From an uncultured Collinsella sp. (GTDB lineage: Bacteria > Actinomycetota > Coriobacteriia > Coriobacteriales > Coriobacteriaceae), in NCBI GenBank assembly GCA_900546775.1, contig UREM01000036.1, positions 1 to 20,681 on the forward strand: DNA of 20,681 nt, in the 5' to 3' direction. The notes under the pieces are model-generated. The model saw only the letters and a program-made list of their open reading frames with translations. It had not been told where the DNA came from and did no database searches. The position numbers were made by a program, and so were the translations under genes. Shown here in pieces: positions 1 through 7,621 of this stretch. Numbering within the stretch: the stretch's first letter is position 1; the number at the start of each line of letters is the position of its first letter.

Positions 1-103
1 CTTTGGCGCCTGCAACACCTGCAATGTCGAGACGGTTGACGGTATGAAGGGTGCTTGTATGTGCGGCCCCGTGTTCGATGCTTCCAAGGTGGTGGTCTTC
101 TAG
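1..103 (+). CDS. pyrK: PyrK C-terminal fragment, dihydroorotate dehydrogenase electron-transfer subunit (partial)
   Basis: The gene begins before the window. From base 2 one frame reads 33 codons to a TAG at 101-103. Visible are a GACNTC motif (cysteines 4 and 7 of the fragment), a further CMC pair (19 and 21) and GPVFD. This is the end of the PyrK family, where closely spaced cysteines hold the [2Fe-2S] cluster beside the C-terminus. PyrK carries FAD and the iron-sulfur cluster and passes electrons from PyrD (class 1B) to NAD+ during pyrimidine synthesis. The following gene is pyrD, its obligate partner, and the pyrK stop codon overlaps the proposed pyrD GTG start. The first cluster cysteine lies outside the window. 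The extra cysteine in CMC is not needed for the usual four-cysteine set. The identification rests on a short tail plus context, but both agree. Confidence 0.9.
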   Translation, partial: FGACNTCNVETVDGMKGACMCGPVFDASKVVVF

Positions 104-1026
104 TGGGTACCGTGAACATGGCCGTCGATTTCGGCGGCGTCAAGATGCAGAACCCCATTAACACCGCAGCCGGTACCTTTGGCTACGGTTGGCAGTTCCA
201 GAACTTCTTTGATGTTTCCCAGCTGGGCGCCATCACCACCAAGGGTTGCGCTGCCGAGCCCTGGCCCGGCAATCCCGCGCCCCGCATGGCCGAAATTCCC
301 GGCGGTATGATCAACTCCGTGGGTCTTCAGAACCCCGGCGTGGCCGCCTTTGCCCGCGAGTCCGGTCCGTGGCTCGAACAGCTGTCCAAGGACGGCTGCC
401 AGGTCATCTGTCAGGTTGCCGGTCACTCCGTTGACGAGTTTGTCCGCGCACTCGAGATGTATGTCGAGCTATGCCCCTGGGCTGCCGGCTACGAGATCAA
501 CGTGAGCTGCCCCAACATCGCCGCCGGCGGTGCCGCCATGGGCTCCACGCCCGAGGGCGCCTCTTCCGTTATGGCTGCCTGCCGCAAGGTGACTGATAAG
601 CCGCTGTTCGTGAAGATGGCGCCGGTCAACGTCGCCGAGATCGCCAAGGCCCTCGAGGCTGCCGGCGCCGACGGCCTTTCGGTCATCAACTCCATCCAGG
701 GCATGGCCATCGACGTCCATACCCGCAAGTCCCGCGTGGCCAAGCCCAAGGGCGGCCTTTCGGGCCCGCTGTGCCACCACATCGCCGTGCGCATGGTCTG
801 GGAGGTTGCCCAGGCCGTCGATATCCCCATCAACGGTGTCGGCGGTGTCATGACTGGCGAGGATGCGGCTGAGTTTATCCTGGCCGGCGCCACCTGCGTG
901 TCGGTCGGCATGGCCAACTTCGTCGATCCGTGTGCTTCGCTTAAGATCGCGCATGAGCTCGAGGCCTGGGCCGAGTCCCAGGGCGTAAAGGACATCAACG
1001 AGCTGGTGGGTGCTTTCGAATGCTAG
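103..1026 (+). CDS. pyrD: Dihydroorotate dehydrogenase, class 1B catalytic subunit
   Basis: Oxidises dihydroorotate to orotate in de novo pyrimidine synthesis, using FMN. The class 1B form works with PyrK in a cytoplasmic complex that uses NAD+. The protein (about 307 residues, the usual length) starts near MAVDFGGVKMQNPINTAAG, a typical PyrDB N-terminus. It has EINVSCPN around residues 131-138, with the catalytic cysteine of class 1 enzymes near 136, and a C-terminal FMN-phosphate region with INGVGGV and GATCVSVGMA. I chose GTG at 103 because it overlaps the pyrK stop and lies about 11 bases after AAGGTGG (85-91). GTG at 112 and ATG at 118 are alternatives that change only the first five residues. 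An upstream in-frame ATG at 55 would overlap pyrK by 49 bases and add non-homologous residues. The stop overlaps pyrF by 7 bases, which suggests translational coupling. Confidence 0.95.
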   Translation: MGTVNMAVDFGGVKMQNPINTAAGTFGYGWQFQNFFDVSQLGAITTKGCAAEPWPGNPAPRMAEIPGGMINSVGLQNPGVAAFARESGPWLEQLSKDGCQVICQVAGHSVDEFVRALEMYVELCPWAAGYEINVSCPNIAAGGAAMGSTPEGASSVMAACRKVTDKPLFVKMAPVNVAEIAKALEAAGADGLSVINSIQGMAIDVHTRKSRVAKPKGGLSGPLCHHIAVRMVWEVAQAVDIPINGVGGVMTGEDAAEFILAGATCVSVGMANFVDPCASLKIAHELEAWAESQGVKDINELVGAFEC

Positions 1027-1736
1027 AGAATGATGCCCGCGACCGTGTTATCGTCGCCCTCGACTGCGACCGTGAGCGCGCGCTCGAGCTCGCCCACGAG
1101 CTTTCGGGCCATGCCGCCTGGCTCAAGGTCGGCATGACGCTCTATTACGCTGAGGGTCCCCAGATCGTCAAGACCTTTAAGGACCTTGGCTTTAAGGTCT
1201 TCCTCGACCTTAAGTTCCATGACATTCCGCATCAGGTGCGCGGCGCTGCCCGCTCGGCCTCGCTTGCCGGTGCCGACCTGCTTTCGGTCCACGGCCTGGG
1301 CTCGGGTGCTATGCTCGCTGCCTGCCGCGAGGGAGCCGAGGAGGCGCGTGAGGACCGCGCCAAGCTCGTCGCCATCACCGTGCTCACGAGCATGAATCAG
1401 GATGCCTTGAGCGAGATCGGCGTCGAGTCTCCCGTGGCCGAGGAGGCCGCCCGCTTGGCAAAGCTTGCTCAGGCCAACGGCATCGATGGCATCGTGTGCT
1501 CACCGATGGAGGCTCACGACATGCGTGAGCTGCTGGGTCCTGATGCCCTGATCGTGACTCCGGGTGTGCGTCCGGTGGGTGCCGCCCTTGGTGACCAGTC
1601 CCGCGTGGCGACGCCTTCCCAGGCTATCGAGCGTGGCGCAAGCCACATTGTGGTGGGCCGTCCCATCACCGGTGCCGACGATCCGGTTGCCGCCTTTGAC
1701 GCTATCGTCGCCGAGCTGGTCGAAAACGTCGCGTAA
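1020..1736 (+). CDS. pyrF: Orotidine 5'-phosphate decarboxylase
   Basis: Decarboxylates OMP to UMP, the last step of de novo pyrimidine synthesis. The 238-residue protein has the family's usual length and motifs: VIVALD near residues 10-15, and the catalytic DLKFHDIP block at 63-70 with the Asp63/Lys65/Asp68 charged network. Towards the end it has VTPGVRP and HIVVGRPIT, which bind the phosphate. It opens inside the last codons of pyrD (ATGCTAG), so it is probably translated by coupling. It is the last gene of the pyr cluster here. A 239-base gap with a strong hairpin separates it from the ihf operon. Length and motifs fit the shorter class I group typical of Gram-positives. Confidence 0.97.
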   Translation: MLENDARDRVIVALDCDRERALELAHELSGHAAWLKVGMTLYYAEGPQIVKTFKDLGFKVFLDLKFHDIPHQVRGAARSASLAGADLLSVHGLGSGAMLAACREGAEEAREDRAKLVAITVLTSMNQDALSEIGVESPVAEEAARLAKLAQANGIDGIVCSPMEAHDMRELLGPDALIVTPGVRPVGAALGDQSRVATPSQAIERGASHIVVGRPITGADDPVAAFDAIVAELVENVA

Positions 1737-1780
1737 AAGATTCCCCTAAGTCACCACTTTTGGGTCTCATTAGCACAAAA

Positions 1781-1841
1781 TAGCCCCTGTGCCTGCGTAA
1801 ACTTTCCCATCCTTTGTGTGGAATCGCAGGTCAGGGGCTTA
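1781..1841 (+). terminator. Long imperfect hairpin after pyrF, possible terminator or structured RNA
   Basis: The left arm TAGCCCCTGTGCCTGCG (1781-1797) pairs with CGCAGGTCAGGGGCTTA (1825-1841) with one mismatch or bulge. Inside, TTTCC and GGAA can extend the stem. The structure lies 45 bases after the pyrF stop. There is no good run of T after it (only TTAACTTT), so it is a weak candidate as an intrinsic terminator. It could instead protect the 3' end or belong to a dispersed repeat. The hairpin is directly visible, but its role is inferred. Confidence 0.5.
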
Positions 1842-1858
1842 ACTTTGGGCGCAGTATA

Positions 1859-1887
1859 TTGCACTTTTTGCGGGTATCGTCTAACCT
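1859..1887 (+). promoter_or_regulatory. Weak possible upstream promoter for the ihf operon
   Basis: TTGCAC (1859-1864) and TAACCT (1882-1887) are spaced by 17 bases, the right geometry for a sigma-70-type promoter, but each hexamer matches the consensus at only about half its positions. A second, better -10 lies downstream in the palindrome at 1903-1934. This one is listed as a possibility only. Confidence 0.2.
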
Positions 1888-1902
1888 ATGGAGCCGCGAT
1901 TA

Positions 1903-1934
1903 GGCATTTTGTACGTTCTACGTGCTAAAATGCC
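1903..1934 (+). promoter_or_regulatory. Palindrome overlapping an extended -10 box upstream of ihf
   Basis: GGCATTTT (1903-1910) and AAAATGCC (1927-1934) form a perfect 8-base inverted repeat, with an inner ACG (1913-1915) and CGT (1921-1923) adding to the symmetry. The right arm contains TG-C-TAAAAT (1923-1931), an extended -10 box that would start transcription near 1938, about 38 bases before the ihf ATG. A repressor dimer bound here would block the promoter, and autoregulation by the nucleoid protein is conceivable. The repeat is seen directly. The promoter and operator roles are inferred. Confidence 0.5.
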
Positions 1935-1975
1935 AATTATTGAATCAGATATAACCCAACTATTTGGAGGTACGA

Positions 1976-2284
1976 ATGGCACTCCCTCAGCTTACCGACG
2001 AGCAGCGCAAGCAGGCTCTTGAGAAGGCTGCTGCCGCACGTCACGCCCGCGCTGAGCTTCGCGAGCAGATCAAGAAGGGCGAGAAGTCCCTCGAGTCCGT
2101 GCTCAACTCCGATGACCCCATCGCTTCCCGCATGAAGGTTTCCACCCTCATCGAGTCTCTCCCCGGTTATGGCAAGGCCAAGGCCGCCAAGATCATGGAG
2201 GAGCTCGGTATCTCCGCTACTCGTCGCGTCCAGGGCCTCGGCGTCCGTCAGCGCGAGCAGCTCCTCGAGCAGCTGACCAAATAA
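1976..2284 (+). CDS. Actinobacterial integration host factor (mIHF)
   Basis: A 102-residue basic DNA-binding protein of the mIHF family (unrelated to the proteobacterial IhfA/IhfB dimer). It bends DNA and organises the nucleoid in actinobacteria, and is needed for some site-specific recombination. The sequence shows an N-terminal charged helix rich in AAAARHARAELREQ, then a helix-two-turns-helix region with MKVSTLIESLPGYGKAKAAKIMEELGI, and RRVQGLGVRQREQLLEQL at the end, all typical of the family. ATG at 1976 is preceded by GGAGG (1966-1970) at ideal spacing. A TTG at 1964 would place the Shine-Dalgarno sequence inside the gene and was rejected. The gene is followed directly by gmk, as in many actinobacteria, and likely leads the ihf-gmk-rpoZ-thiI operon. 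Confidence 0.93.
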   Translation: MALPQLTDEQRKQALEKAAAARHARAELREQIKKGEKSLESVLNSDDPIASRMKVSTLIESLPGYGKAKAAKIMEELGISATRRVQGLGVRQREQLLEQLTK

Positions 2285-2854
2285 GTGAGCGCTCAGGATT
2301 CCAAGCTCTTTGTGATTTCTGGACCGTCAGGCGCAGGCAAGGGTACGCTCGTCACTCGTGTGCGCGAGCGCCGCTCGAACCTGGGTCTGACGGTTTCGGC
2401 TACCACGCGAGCACCACGCAAAGGTGAGGTCGACGGCGTCAACTACTTTTTTCTGACGCGCGAGGAGTTCGACCGCCGCGTGGCAAACGGTGAGTTTGTT
2501 GAGTGGGCCGAGGTCCACGGTAACTGCTACGGCACGTTGGTGAGCGAGGTCACATCCAAGCTCGCCTCGGGCGCGTCTCTGATTTTGGAGATCGATGTCC
2601 AGGGCGCCCTGCAGGTGAAGGAGCGTTTCCCCGAGGCCGTGCTGATCTTTATCAAGCCGCCTTCGCTTGAGGTGCTCCGCGAGCGTCTAGTCGGTCGCGG
2701 TACCGAGACGCCCGAGACGATTGAGCTGCGTATGGCAAACGCCGCCGATGAGCTTGCCCTTGCCGACCGCTACGACGACGTCGTGGTGAATGACGATCTC
2801 GACCGCGCGACCGATGAGCTCGTTCGCGTTCTCGATATGCATGAAAGGATCTGA
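2285..2854 (+). CDS. gmk: Guanylate kinase
   Basis: Phosphorylates GMP (and dGMP) to GDP with ATP, feeding GTP and (p)ppGpp pools. The 189-residue protein has the P-loop GPSGAGKGT at residues 13-21, then VSATTRAPRKGEVDGVNYFF (the GMP-binding region), EWAEVHGNCYGT and LEIDVQGALQVKE, all hallmarks of bacterial Gmk. It starts with GTG immediately after the ihf TAA, without its own strong ribosome-binding site, so it is probably coupled to ihf translation. It sits before rpoZ, a pairing found across many bacteria. Confidence 0.97.
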   Translation: MSAQDSKLFVISGPSGAGKGTLVTRVRERRSNLGLTVSATTRAPRKGEVDGVNYFFLTREEFDRRVANGEFVEWAEVHGNCYGTLVSEVTSKLASGASLILEIDVQGALQVKERFPEAVLIFIKPPSLEVLRERLVGRGTETPETIELRMANAADELALADRYDDVVVNDDLDRATDELVRVLDMHERI

Positions 2855-2859
2855 GGTCC

Positions 2860-3141
2860 GTGTCCGTTGTAAAGCCTTGCATTGACGATCTTCTGGAGAA
2901 GACCGATCACAACCGCTTCCTGCTCGCTTCGCTTGCCTCCAAGCGCGCCTGCGACATCAATAGCATGCTGCGTGGCCAGCACAACCGCGTGCTTGCCGTC
3001 CAGGATGTCGATGACATCACCATCGGGCTTTCCGGTGCCGATACCATCTCGATGGCTATGGACGAGATTGTCGACGGTGACATCTCTTACGACGAAGCCC
3101 GTTACGAGAAGGCGCTCGGCCACAAGGTTGCTGAAGCCTAA
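2860..3141 (+). CDS. rpoZ: RNA polymerase omega subunit
   Basis: A small subunit that helps fold and assemble the beta' subunit of RNA polymerase and can take part in the ppGpp response. The 93-residue protein contains LLEKTDHNRFLLASLASKRACDIN (residues 11-34), the conserved omega core of ALRARQI type, followed by an acidic middle and a short tail with YEKALGHKV. It begins with GTG five bases after the gmk stop, with AGG just upstream. The gene ends on TAA directly abutting the thiI ATG. Family recognition is by the N-terminal core and gmk-rpoZ context, since the C-terminal part is variable in this family. Confidence 0.92.
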   Translation: MSVVKPCIDDLLEKTDHNRFLLASLASKRACDINSMLRGQHNRVLAVQDVDDITIGLSGADTISMAMDEIVDGDISYDEARYEKALGHKVAEA

Positions 3142-4386
3142 ATGGCGGCTCGCGTCTGCCTAGTCCACTATCACGAGGTTGGGCTGAAGGGCAAGAACCG
3201 CGCACATTTTGAGCATATCCTCATGGATAACATCAAGGCGGCCTTGGCCGCCTTTTCCGTGAATGCCGTGTCTCGAATTTCCGGTTATATCCTCGTGACC
3301 TTTAACGAACATCAGGCCGACGAGGCGGCGCGTGTCATTCGCACCGTTCCCGGCGTTGCCCGTGTGTCTTTGGCGTATCACACCAACCGCGACCCGCAGG
3401 AGTACTGCGCCGCCGCCGTGAAGGCGCTGCGCGAGTTTGGTTCCTTCGATTCGTTTAAGGTGCACGCCAAGCGCTCCAATACTGACTATGAGCTCACCTC
3501 GATCGATATCAATCGTCAGGTGGGCGAGGTACTGTGTGAGGCCTTCCCCGATAAAAAGGTTCAGATGCACGACCCCGACGCGATGGTGCACGTTCTGGTG
3601 GTTCAGGGTAGTGTCTACGTGTATGCGCGCTCCGAGCGCGGCGTGGGCGGTCTGCCGGTGGGTTCTGCCGACAAGGTCGTGACGCTGCTGTCGTCGGGTA
3701 TCGATTCTCCGGTGGCGACCTGGATGCTCGCGCGTCGCGGCGCGGTGTGCGTGCCGGTGCATTTCTCCGGTCGTCCGCAGACGCCTGATACGAGCGAGTA
3801 TTTGGTGCAGGACATCATCCGTGCGCTTGAGCCGGGTGTCCAGATCGGCCGCCTGTACGTGGTGCCGTTTGGCGACTGCCAGCGTGAGATTTCGGTCACC
3901 TGCCCCAGCAACCTGCGTGTGATCATGTATCGTCGCATTATGTATTCGGTTGCCGAGCGCATTGCGCACATCGAGGGCGCCAAGGCCATCGTTACGGGCG
4001 AATCGCTTGGGCAGGTTGCCTCCCAAACGCTTGAGAACATCATGGCCGTCAACGAGGCCGTGAAGATCCCCGTGTTCCGTCCTCTCATCGGTTCGGACAA
4101 GCAGGAGATCATCGCGCGTGCTGAGGAGATCGGTACGTTCGATATCTCGACTGAGGCCGCTCCCGACTGCTGCACGCTGTTTATGCCGCGCCGACCCGAG
4201 ACGCACGCTAAACTCGATGCCGTGCATGAGGCCTGGGAACTGTTTGATCACGAGGAGATGATTGAGCGCCTGCTCAAGCAGACCGAGTACATCGACTTCG
4301 AGAGCAACACATATAAGGCCCCTAAGACCTTAAAACGCAAACATTCGGAGCTTGCTCCGCGTGAGATTTACCAAGATTACGAGTAA
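3142..4386 (+). CDS. thiI: tRNA 4-thiouridine synthase ThiI (no rhodanese domain)
   Basis: Activates U8 of tRNA with ATP and transfers sulfur to make 4-thiouridine, and can also supply sulfur for thiamine. The 414-residue protein has an N-terminal ferredoxin-like and THUMP region (about 1-165), then an adenylating PP-loop domain with SSGIDSP at 184-190. A Cys-Cys pair at 343-344 in PDCCTLFMP corresponds to the active-site cysteine region. It ends there without the extra C-terminal rhodanese domain of the enterobacterial enzyme, so sulfur is presumably handed over by a dedicated cysteine desulfurase. No desulfurase gene lies next to it, unlike in Bacillus, where a desulfurase adjoins thiI. It follows rpoZ with no gap and is closed by a strong terminator. 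Confidence 0.95.
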   Translation: MAARVCLVHYHEVGLKGKNRAHFEHILMDNIKAALAAFSVNAVSRISGYILVTFNEHQADEAARVIRTVPGVARVSLAYHTNRDPQEYCAAAVKALREFGSFDSFKVHAKRSNTDYELTSIDINRQVGEVLCEAFPDKKVQMHDPDAMVHVLVVQGSVYVYARSERGVGGLPVGSADKVVTLLSSGIDSPVATWMLARRGAVCVPVHFSGRPQTPDTSEYLVQDIIRALEPGVQIGRLYVVPFGDCQREISVTCPSNLRVIMYRRIMYSVAERIAHIEGAKAIVTGESLGQVASQTLENIMAVNEAVKIPVFRPLIGSDKQEIIARAEEIGTFDISTEAAPDCCTLFMPRRPETHAKLDAVHEAWELFDHEEMIERLLKQTEYIDFESNTYKAPKTLKRKHSELAPREIYQDYE

Positions 4387-4396
4387 ATTTGTGCAT

Positions 4397-4430
4397 AGAC
4401 CGACGATGCGCCTGCATCGTCGGTCTTTTG
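4397..4430 (+). terminator. Intrinsic terminator of the ihf-gmk-rpoZ-thiI operon
   Basis: AGACCGACGATGC (4397-4409) pairs perfectly with GCATCGTCGGTCT (4414-4426) around a four-base GCCT loop, followed by TTTT. It begins ten bases after the thiI stop. This is a textbook Rho-independent terminator. Confidence 0.93.
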
Positions 4431-4501
4431 CTATCTGGGCATTTTGCGGCTAAGCGTTCATTTGCTGACGTGTGCCTGAATAAATGGACAGATTTGTGCA
4501 A

Positions 4502-4545
4502 GGTTTTGGTCGGTTTTTGGTTTGACCGCAAAAACCGGTTTTGGG
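4502..4545 (+). repeat. GGTTTT-type repeats and hairpin upstream of comEA
   Basis: Three similar direct units, GGTTTTGG (4502-4509), GGTTTTTGG (4512-4520) and GGTTTTGG (4537-4544), lie close together. CGGTTTTTG (4511-4519) also pairs perfectly with CAAAAACCG (4529-4537) around a nine-base loop, followed by GTTTT. The 4431-4599 gap holds no gene that I can recognise. The cluster could be a regulator site or weak terminator ahead of the competence genes, or part of a dispersed intergenic repeat. The function is unknown. Confidence 0.45.
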
Positions 4546-4599
4546 GCGTGGCTGTTGTGGAGCTCCTTTCCTGACACGATGGTGTTGGGAGGTTTTGCT

Positions 4600-5313
4600 A
4601 TGGCGCAGCGCGAACAACACGAACGAGTCAAAAAGATGGACCGCTGGGCGGGCAAACTGCTCGGTCATAAGGCAGTGGTGATGGCGATACTGGTCGTCAT
4701 TGCGATGGCGAGTGGGCTGGCGATGGCGAACCTTGGCGGCGGTGCCGGCGGTGTGTCGTTTGAGCGCACTGATGGTTCGGGCACGTTAGTGGAGCCGGGA
4801 TCCGGCGATGCTTCGAGCGGAAAGACATCCGAAGGCTCTTCGCCTAAGGCGTCTGCCGCGGCAGAGGTCTATGTCGATGTTGATGGCGCCGTGGTGTCAC
4901 CCGGTGTATATCGCCTCAAAGACGGGGCGCGGGTGGCTCAGGCGATTGATGCCGCCGGCGGGCTGGCGCCCGAAGCAGACGTTACGGGGCTTAATCGTGC
5001 ATCCAAGGTCACTGATGGACAAAAAATTCACGTTCCAACGGTAGGGGAGCAGCAGGCGTCCATTGCGGAAGCCGGTGTTGATGGTGGGACTTCCGCATCG
5101 TCGGGCGTTAGTGGCGCAACAGGCCTAGTAAACATCAATACGGCAAGCGCAGAAGAGCTGCAGACGCTTTCGGGCATCGGCCCCTCCATGGCCCAGTCGA
5201 TTATCGATGAGCGGACAAAGAACGGTGCTTTCGCCTCGGTTGACGATCTGATGCGTGTGTCGGGAATCGGCGAGAAGAAGCTTGCCAAAATCAAAGATTG
5301 CATCTGCGTATGA
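4600..5313 (+). CDS. comEA: ComEA-type DNA-binding competence protein
   Basis: A membrane-anchored receptor that binds double-stranded DNA outside the cell membrane and delivers it to the ComEC channel. The 237-residue protein has a short basic N-terminus, one membrane segment at about 25-44, and a low-complexity Gly/Ser linker (45-88). It then has an SLBB-like domain (about 90-146, VDGAVVSPGVYRLKDG), a second linker, and a helix-hairpin-helix domain at about 176-235 with NINTASAEELQTLSGIG and VSGIGEKKLAKI. ATG at 4600 is preceded by GGGAGG (4587-4592) with 7 bases between. An in-frame ATG at 4579 has no ribosome-binding site. Its stop overlaps the comEC start (ATGA). The SLBB plus HhH order is standard for Gram-positive ComEA. 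Confidence 0.95.
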   Translation: MAQREQHERVKKMDRWAGKLLGHKAVVMAILVVIAMASGLAMANLGGGAGGVSFERTDGSGTLVEPGSGDASSGKTSEGSSPKASAAAEVYVDVDGAVVSPGVYRLKDGARVAQAIDAAGGLAPEADVTGLNRASKVTDGQKIHVPTVGEQQASIAEAGVDGGTSASSGVSGATGLVNINTASAEELQTLSGIGPSMAQSIIDERTKNGAFASVDDLMRVSGIGEKKLAKIKDCICV

Positions 5314-7613
5314 GCGCGACCGAGCGCGAGCACGTGATGCCTCCGCGACCCCTGATTCCGTGGACGATGGCCCTGTGTGCCGGCATGTGCGTGAGCTGCG
5401 CCTTGGTGCTCAGCATAGCCGCTGATGCGCTGCTGAGGGAGCGGGCGACGGCGGTCGGGCCGCTATGGGCCATTCCCGTTGCGGCAGCGGTTTTCGTTGT
5501 GCTGGCTCACTCTTGTGCGCGGCTTGCCCCTTTGAAGCGGTGGCTGTATGCCGCGTCCACCGGTCTCGTGGCGGGAGCGGTCGTCTCGGCGTGGTGGGCT
5601 GTGGGTGTGCTCAGCGCCTCGAAGGCGCTCGACGGTCGAGCGGCAAGCGGCCTCGAGTTTGTCGTGCAGGGTGATCCATCCATAAACGACGACGTGTATT
5701 CCTATACCTGCGAGGCACGCGCGGACGGTAAGAACTTGGCAACGGTTCGCCTATCGTGTGATCGTGAGCTCAAGGTCGGGGCGCACGTGCGTGTTATCGG
5801 TCGCGTTTCGCGTTTTGAGAACGATGCATATGGACGATCGCGCGTGCTCCGAGGCGAGGTGCGTAAGGTTAAAGCCGTTCGGATTGTGTCGGTCGATGAG
5901 GGTTCTCCGGGGCCGCTGCTTCGGCTGCGAAATGGGCTGCTTGCGTCCATCGCGCCTGCGACCGACCCGGCGCGTGCGCTCATAGCCGGTGTCGTCTGCG
6001 GTCGTTCGGCCGAGCTGCGCGCCCAGCCGGCGGGCGACTGGTTTTCTGTGACGGGAACGGCACATCTTATCGCCGTCTCGGGCAGCCATTTGGCTATCGT
6101 GGGGTTTGTAATCGAGGGCGTATTGCAAAAGACTCGGTGCTCACGTGGTCTTCAGCGGGCGATATTGGCGATAACGCTTGTGGGCTACACTGCATTTACG
6201 GGCGCGTCTCCCTCGGCCGTGCGCGCGTGCTGCATGGTGTTCGTGACGCTTGTCGTAAACGACGCGGGGCGTCGTCGGCACGGCCTTTCGGCACTCTTCG
6301 TAACCATGTCCATCTTTGTGCTACTGCGGCCGACGGTGCTGTTCGAGATGGGCTTTCAGCTATCATGTGCCAGCGTCTTAGCCATTCTGTGCTTTTGCCC
6401 CTATGCGACCTATGCTTTGGGTGAGCTGGGTGTGCCATCGGGCGTTGCCAGCGTGTTTTCCGTCACGCTGTGCTCGCAACTGGCGACACTTCCCATTACC
6501 ATTCCTGCCTTCGGTACATTCTCGCTCATTGCTCCGTTGTCAAATGCGGTCATCGGTCCGGTGGTGAGCGTTCTGCTCGCTGTGTCGATCGTGCTGGCTC
6601 CCTTTTCGCTCGTGGGACCGTTGCGGACTTGGGCGCTCGTTGTGCCCATGATTGCCGCCCGTTGCGCGCTGTTCTTCGAGCAGCTGTTTGCCGCCGTGCC
6701 GGGTGCATACGTGAGCGTGCCGCCCGATAGCATGTGGATTTACCTATTGCCGTGTTTTCTGGCGGTTCTGCTGGTCTGGTGGCCGCGTCCCCGTGCACGT
6801 CCTATGGCGGCGGGGCTTGCATGCCTGATGCTCTTGGCTGCGATTCCGTACGTCTATTGGGATCGATTCGCTCCGCCTTCGGTGACGGTGCTCGATGTGG
6901 GCCAGGCCGATGCGATTCTTATCCGCCAAGGCGGCGCAGTAGCTCTCGTCGACTGCGGGCTCGACGAGCGCGTGGTGGCGGCGTTGGTTCGCAATAACGT
7001 GCACCATATCGATGCCGTCTTTGTGACGCATTGGGATGAGGACCACTGGGGTGGTTTGCCTGCCGTGCTCGAACAGTTTTCGGTCGGAACGATTGCCGTG
7101 GCGGCGGATGCGCTGGAGGATGCTCCTGCCGAGGTATTGAACCGACCCGGCGTGGAGTATCGGCAGGTGCGCCGTGGGGATACGGTCGACATCGGCTCAT
7201 TTTGCGCCCGCGTGATGTGGCCATTCGAGTCCGTGGATGGCGAGGGAAATGAGGACTCGCTTGTCCTGCTGCTCTCTTATGTTCAGGAAGGTAAGGGCCT
7301 GCGAATACTTCTCACCGGTGATGCCGAGCTCGACCAAGAACGGGAATTCGTGCAGGAGGTGGGGGATATCGATGTACTTAAACTTGGGCATCACGGCTCC
7401 AAGGTTTCAGTCGATGGTGAGTTGCTGGACGTCCTGAAGCCCGAGCTTTCCCTCGCAAGCGCCGGTGAGGGGAATCGATACGGCCATCCGTCCGATGCCT
7501 GCATCGATGCCGTTAAGGAAGCGGGTGGTGTGTTCGCGTGTACCATCGAACACGGCGACATTACCGTCGCACCGACTGCGAATGGCTTTGTGATGCGATG
7601 CCAGCGACCGTGA
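5310..7613 (+). CDS. comEC: ComEC/Rec2 DNA-uptake channel with metallo-beta-lactamase domain
   Basis: A polytopic membrane protein that moves single-stranded transforming DNA into the cell. The 767-residue protein starts with several hydrophobic segments (about 14-100). A soluble OB-like region follows (about 112-195), then the competence domain with VTGTAHLIAVSGSHLAIVG (about 247-265) and many membrane helices to about 515. The C-terminus is a metallo-beta-lactamase domain: LDVGQADA (528-535), HWDEDH (574-579), LLTGDAE (667-673), LGHHGS (692-697) and YGHPS (724-728). The HxDxDH form in place of HxHxDH is common in ComEC proteins, so the domain is probably active as a nuclease. Its ATG overlaps the comEA stop. 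The length is normal for a full three-domain ComEC, and I see no frameshift. Confidence 0.96.
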   Translation: MSATEREHVMPPRPLIPWTMALCAGMCVSCALVLSIAADALLRERATAVGPLWAIPVAAAVFVVLAHSCARLAPLKRWLYAASTGLVAGAVVSAWWAVGVLSASKALDGRAASGLEFVVQGDPSINDDVYSYTCEARADGKNLATVRLSCDRELKVGAHVRVIGRVSRFENDAYGRSRVLRGEVRKVKAVRIVSVDEGSPGPLLRLRNGLLASIAPATDPARALIAGVVCGRSAELRAQPAGDWFSVTGTAHLIAVSGSHLAIVGFVIEGVLQKTRCSRGLQRAILAITLVGYTAFTGASPSAVRACCMVFVTLVVNDAGRRRHGLSALFVTMSIFVLLRPTVLFEMGFQLSCASVLAILCFCPYATYALGELGVPSGVASVFSVTLCSQLATLPITIPAFGTFSLIAPLSNAVIGPVVSVLLAVSIVLAPFSLVGPLRTWALVVPMIAARCALFFEQLFAAVPGAYVSVPPDSMWIYLLPCFLAVLLVWWPRPRARPMAAGLACLMLLAAIPYVYWDRFAPPSVTVLDVGQADAILIRQGGAVALVDCGLDERVVAALVRNNVHHIDAVFVTHWDEDHWGGLPAVLEQFSVGTIAVAADALEDAPAEVLNRPGVEYRQVRRGDTVDIGSFCARVMWPFESVDGEGNEDSLVLLLSYVQEGKGLRILLTGDAELDQEREFVQEVGDIDVLKLGHHGSKVSVDGELLDVLKPELSLASAGEGNRYGHPSDACIDAVKEAGGVFACTIEHGDITVAPTANGFVMRCQRP

Positions 7614-7621
7614 CGACGTCG

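Noticed and set aside
3160..4251. Long minus-strand open frame opposite thiI
   Set aside because: Same type of composition artefact: mirror of the third-position GC bias of thiI, with no domain. Similar frames at 12007-13191 (opposite hemW) and 19043-20296 (opposite era and recO) were rejected for the same reason.
7027..7044. ComEC metallo-beta-lactamase motif HWDEDH lacking the second histidine
   Set aside because: An aspartate in that position (HxDxDH) is frequent in ComEC proteins and the remaining motifs are intact, so it is not evidence of an inactive enzyme.
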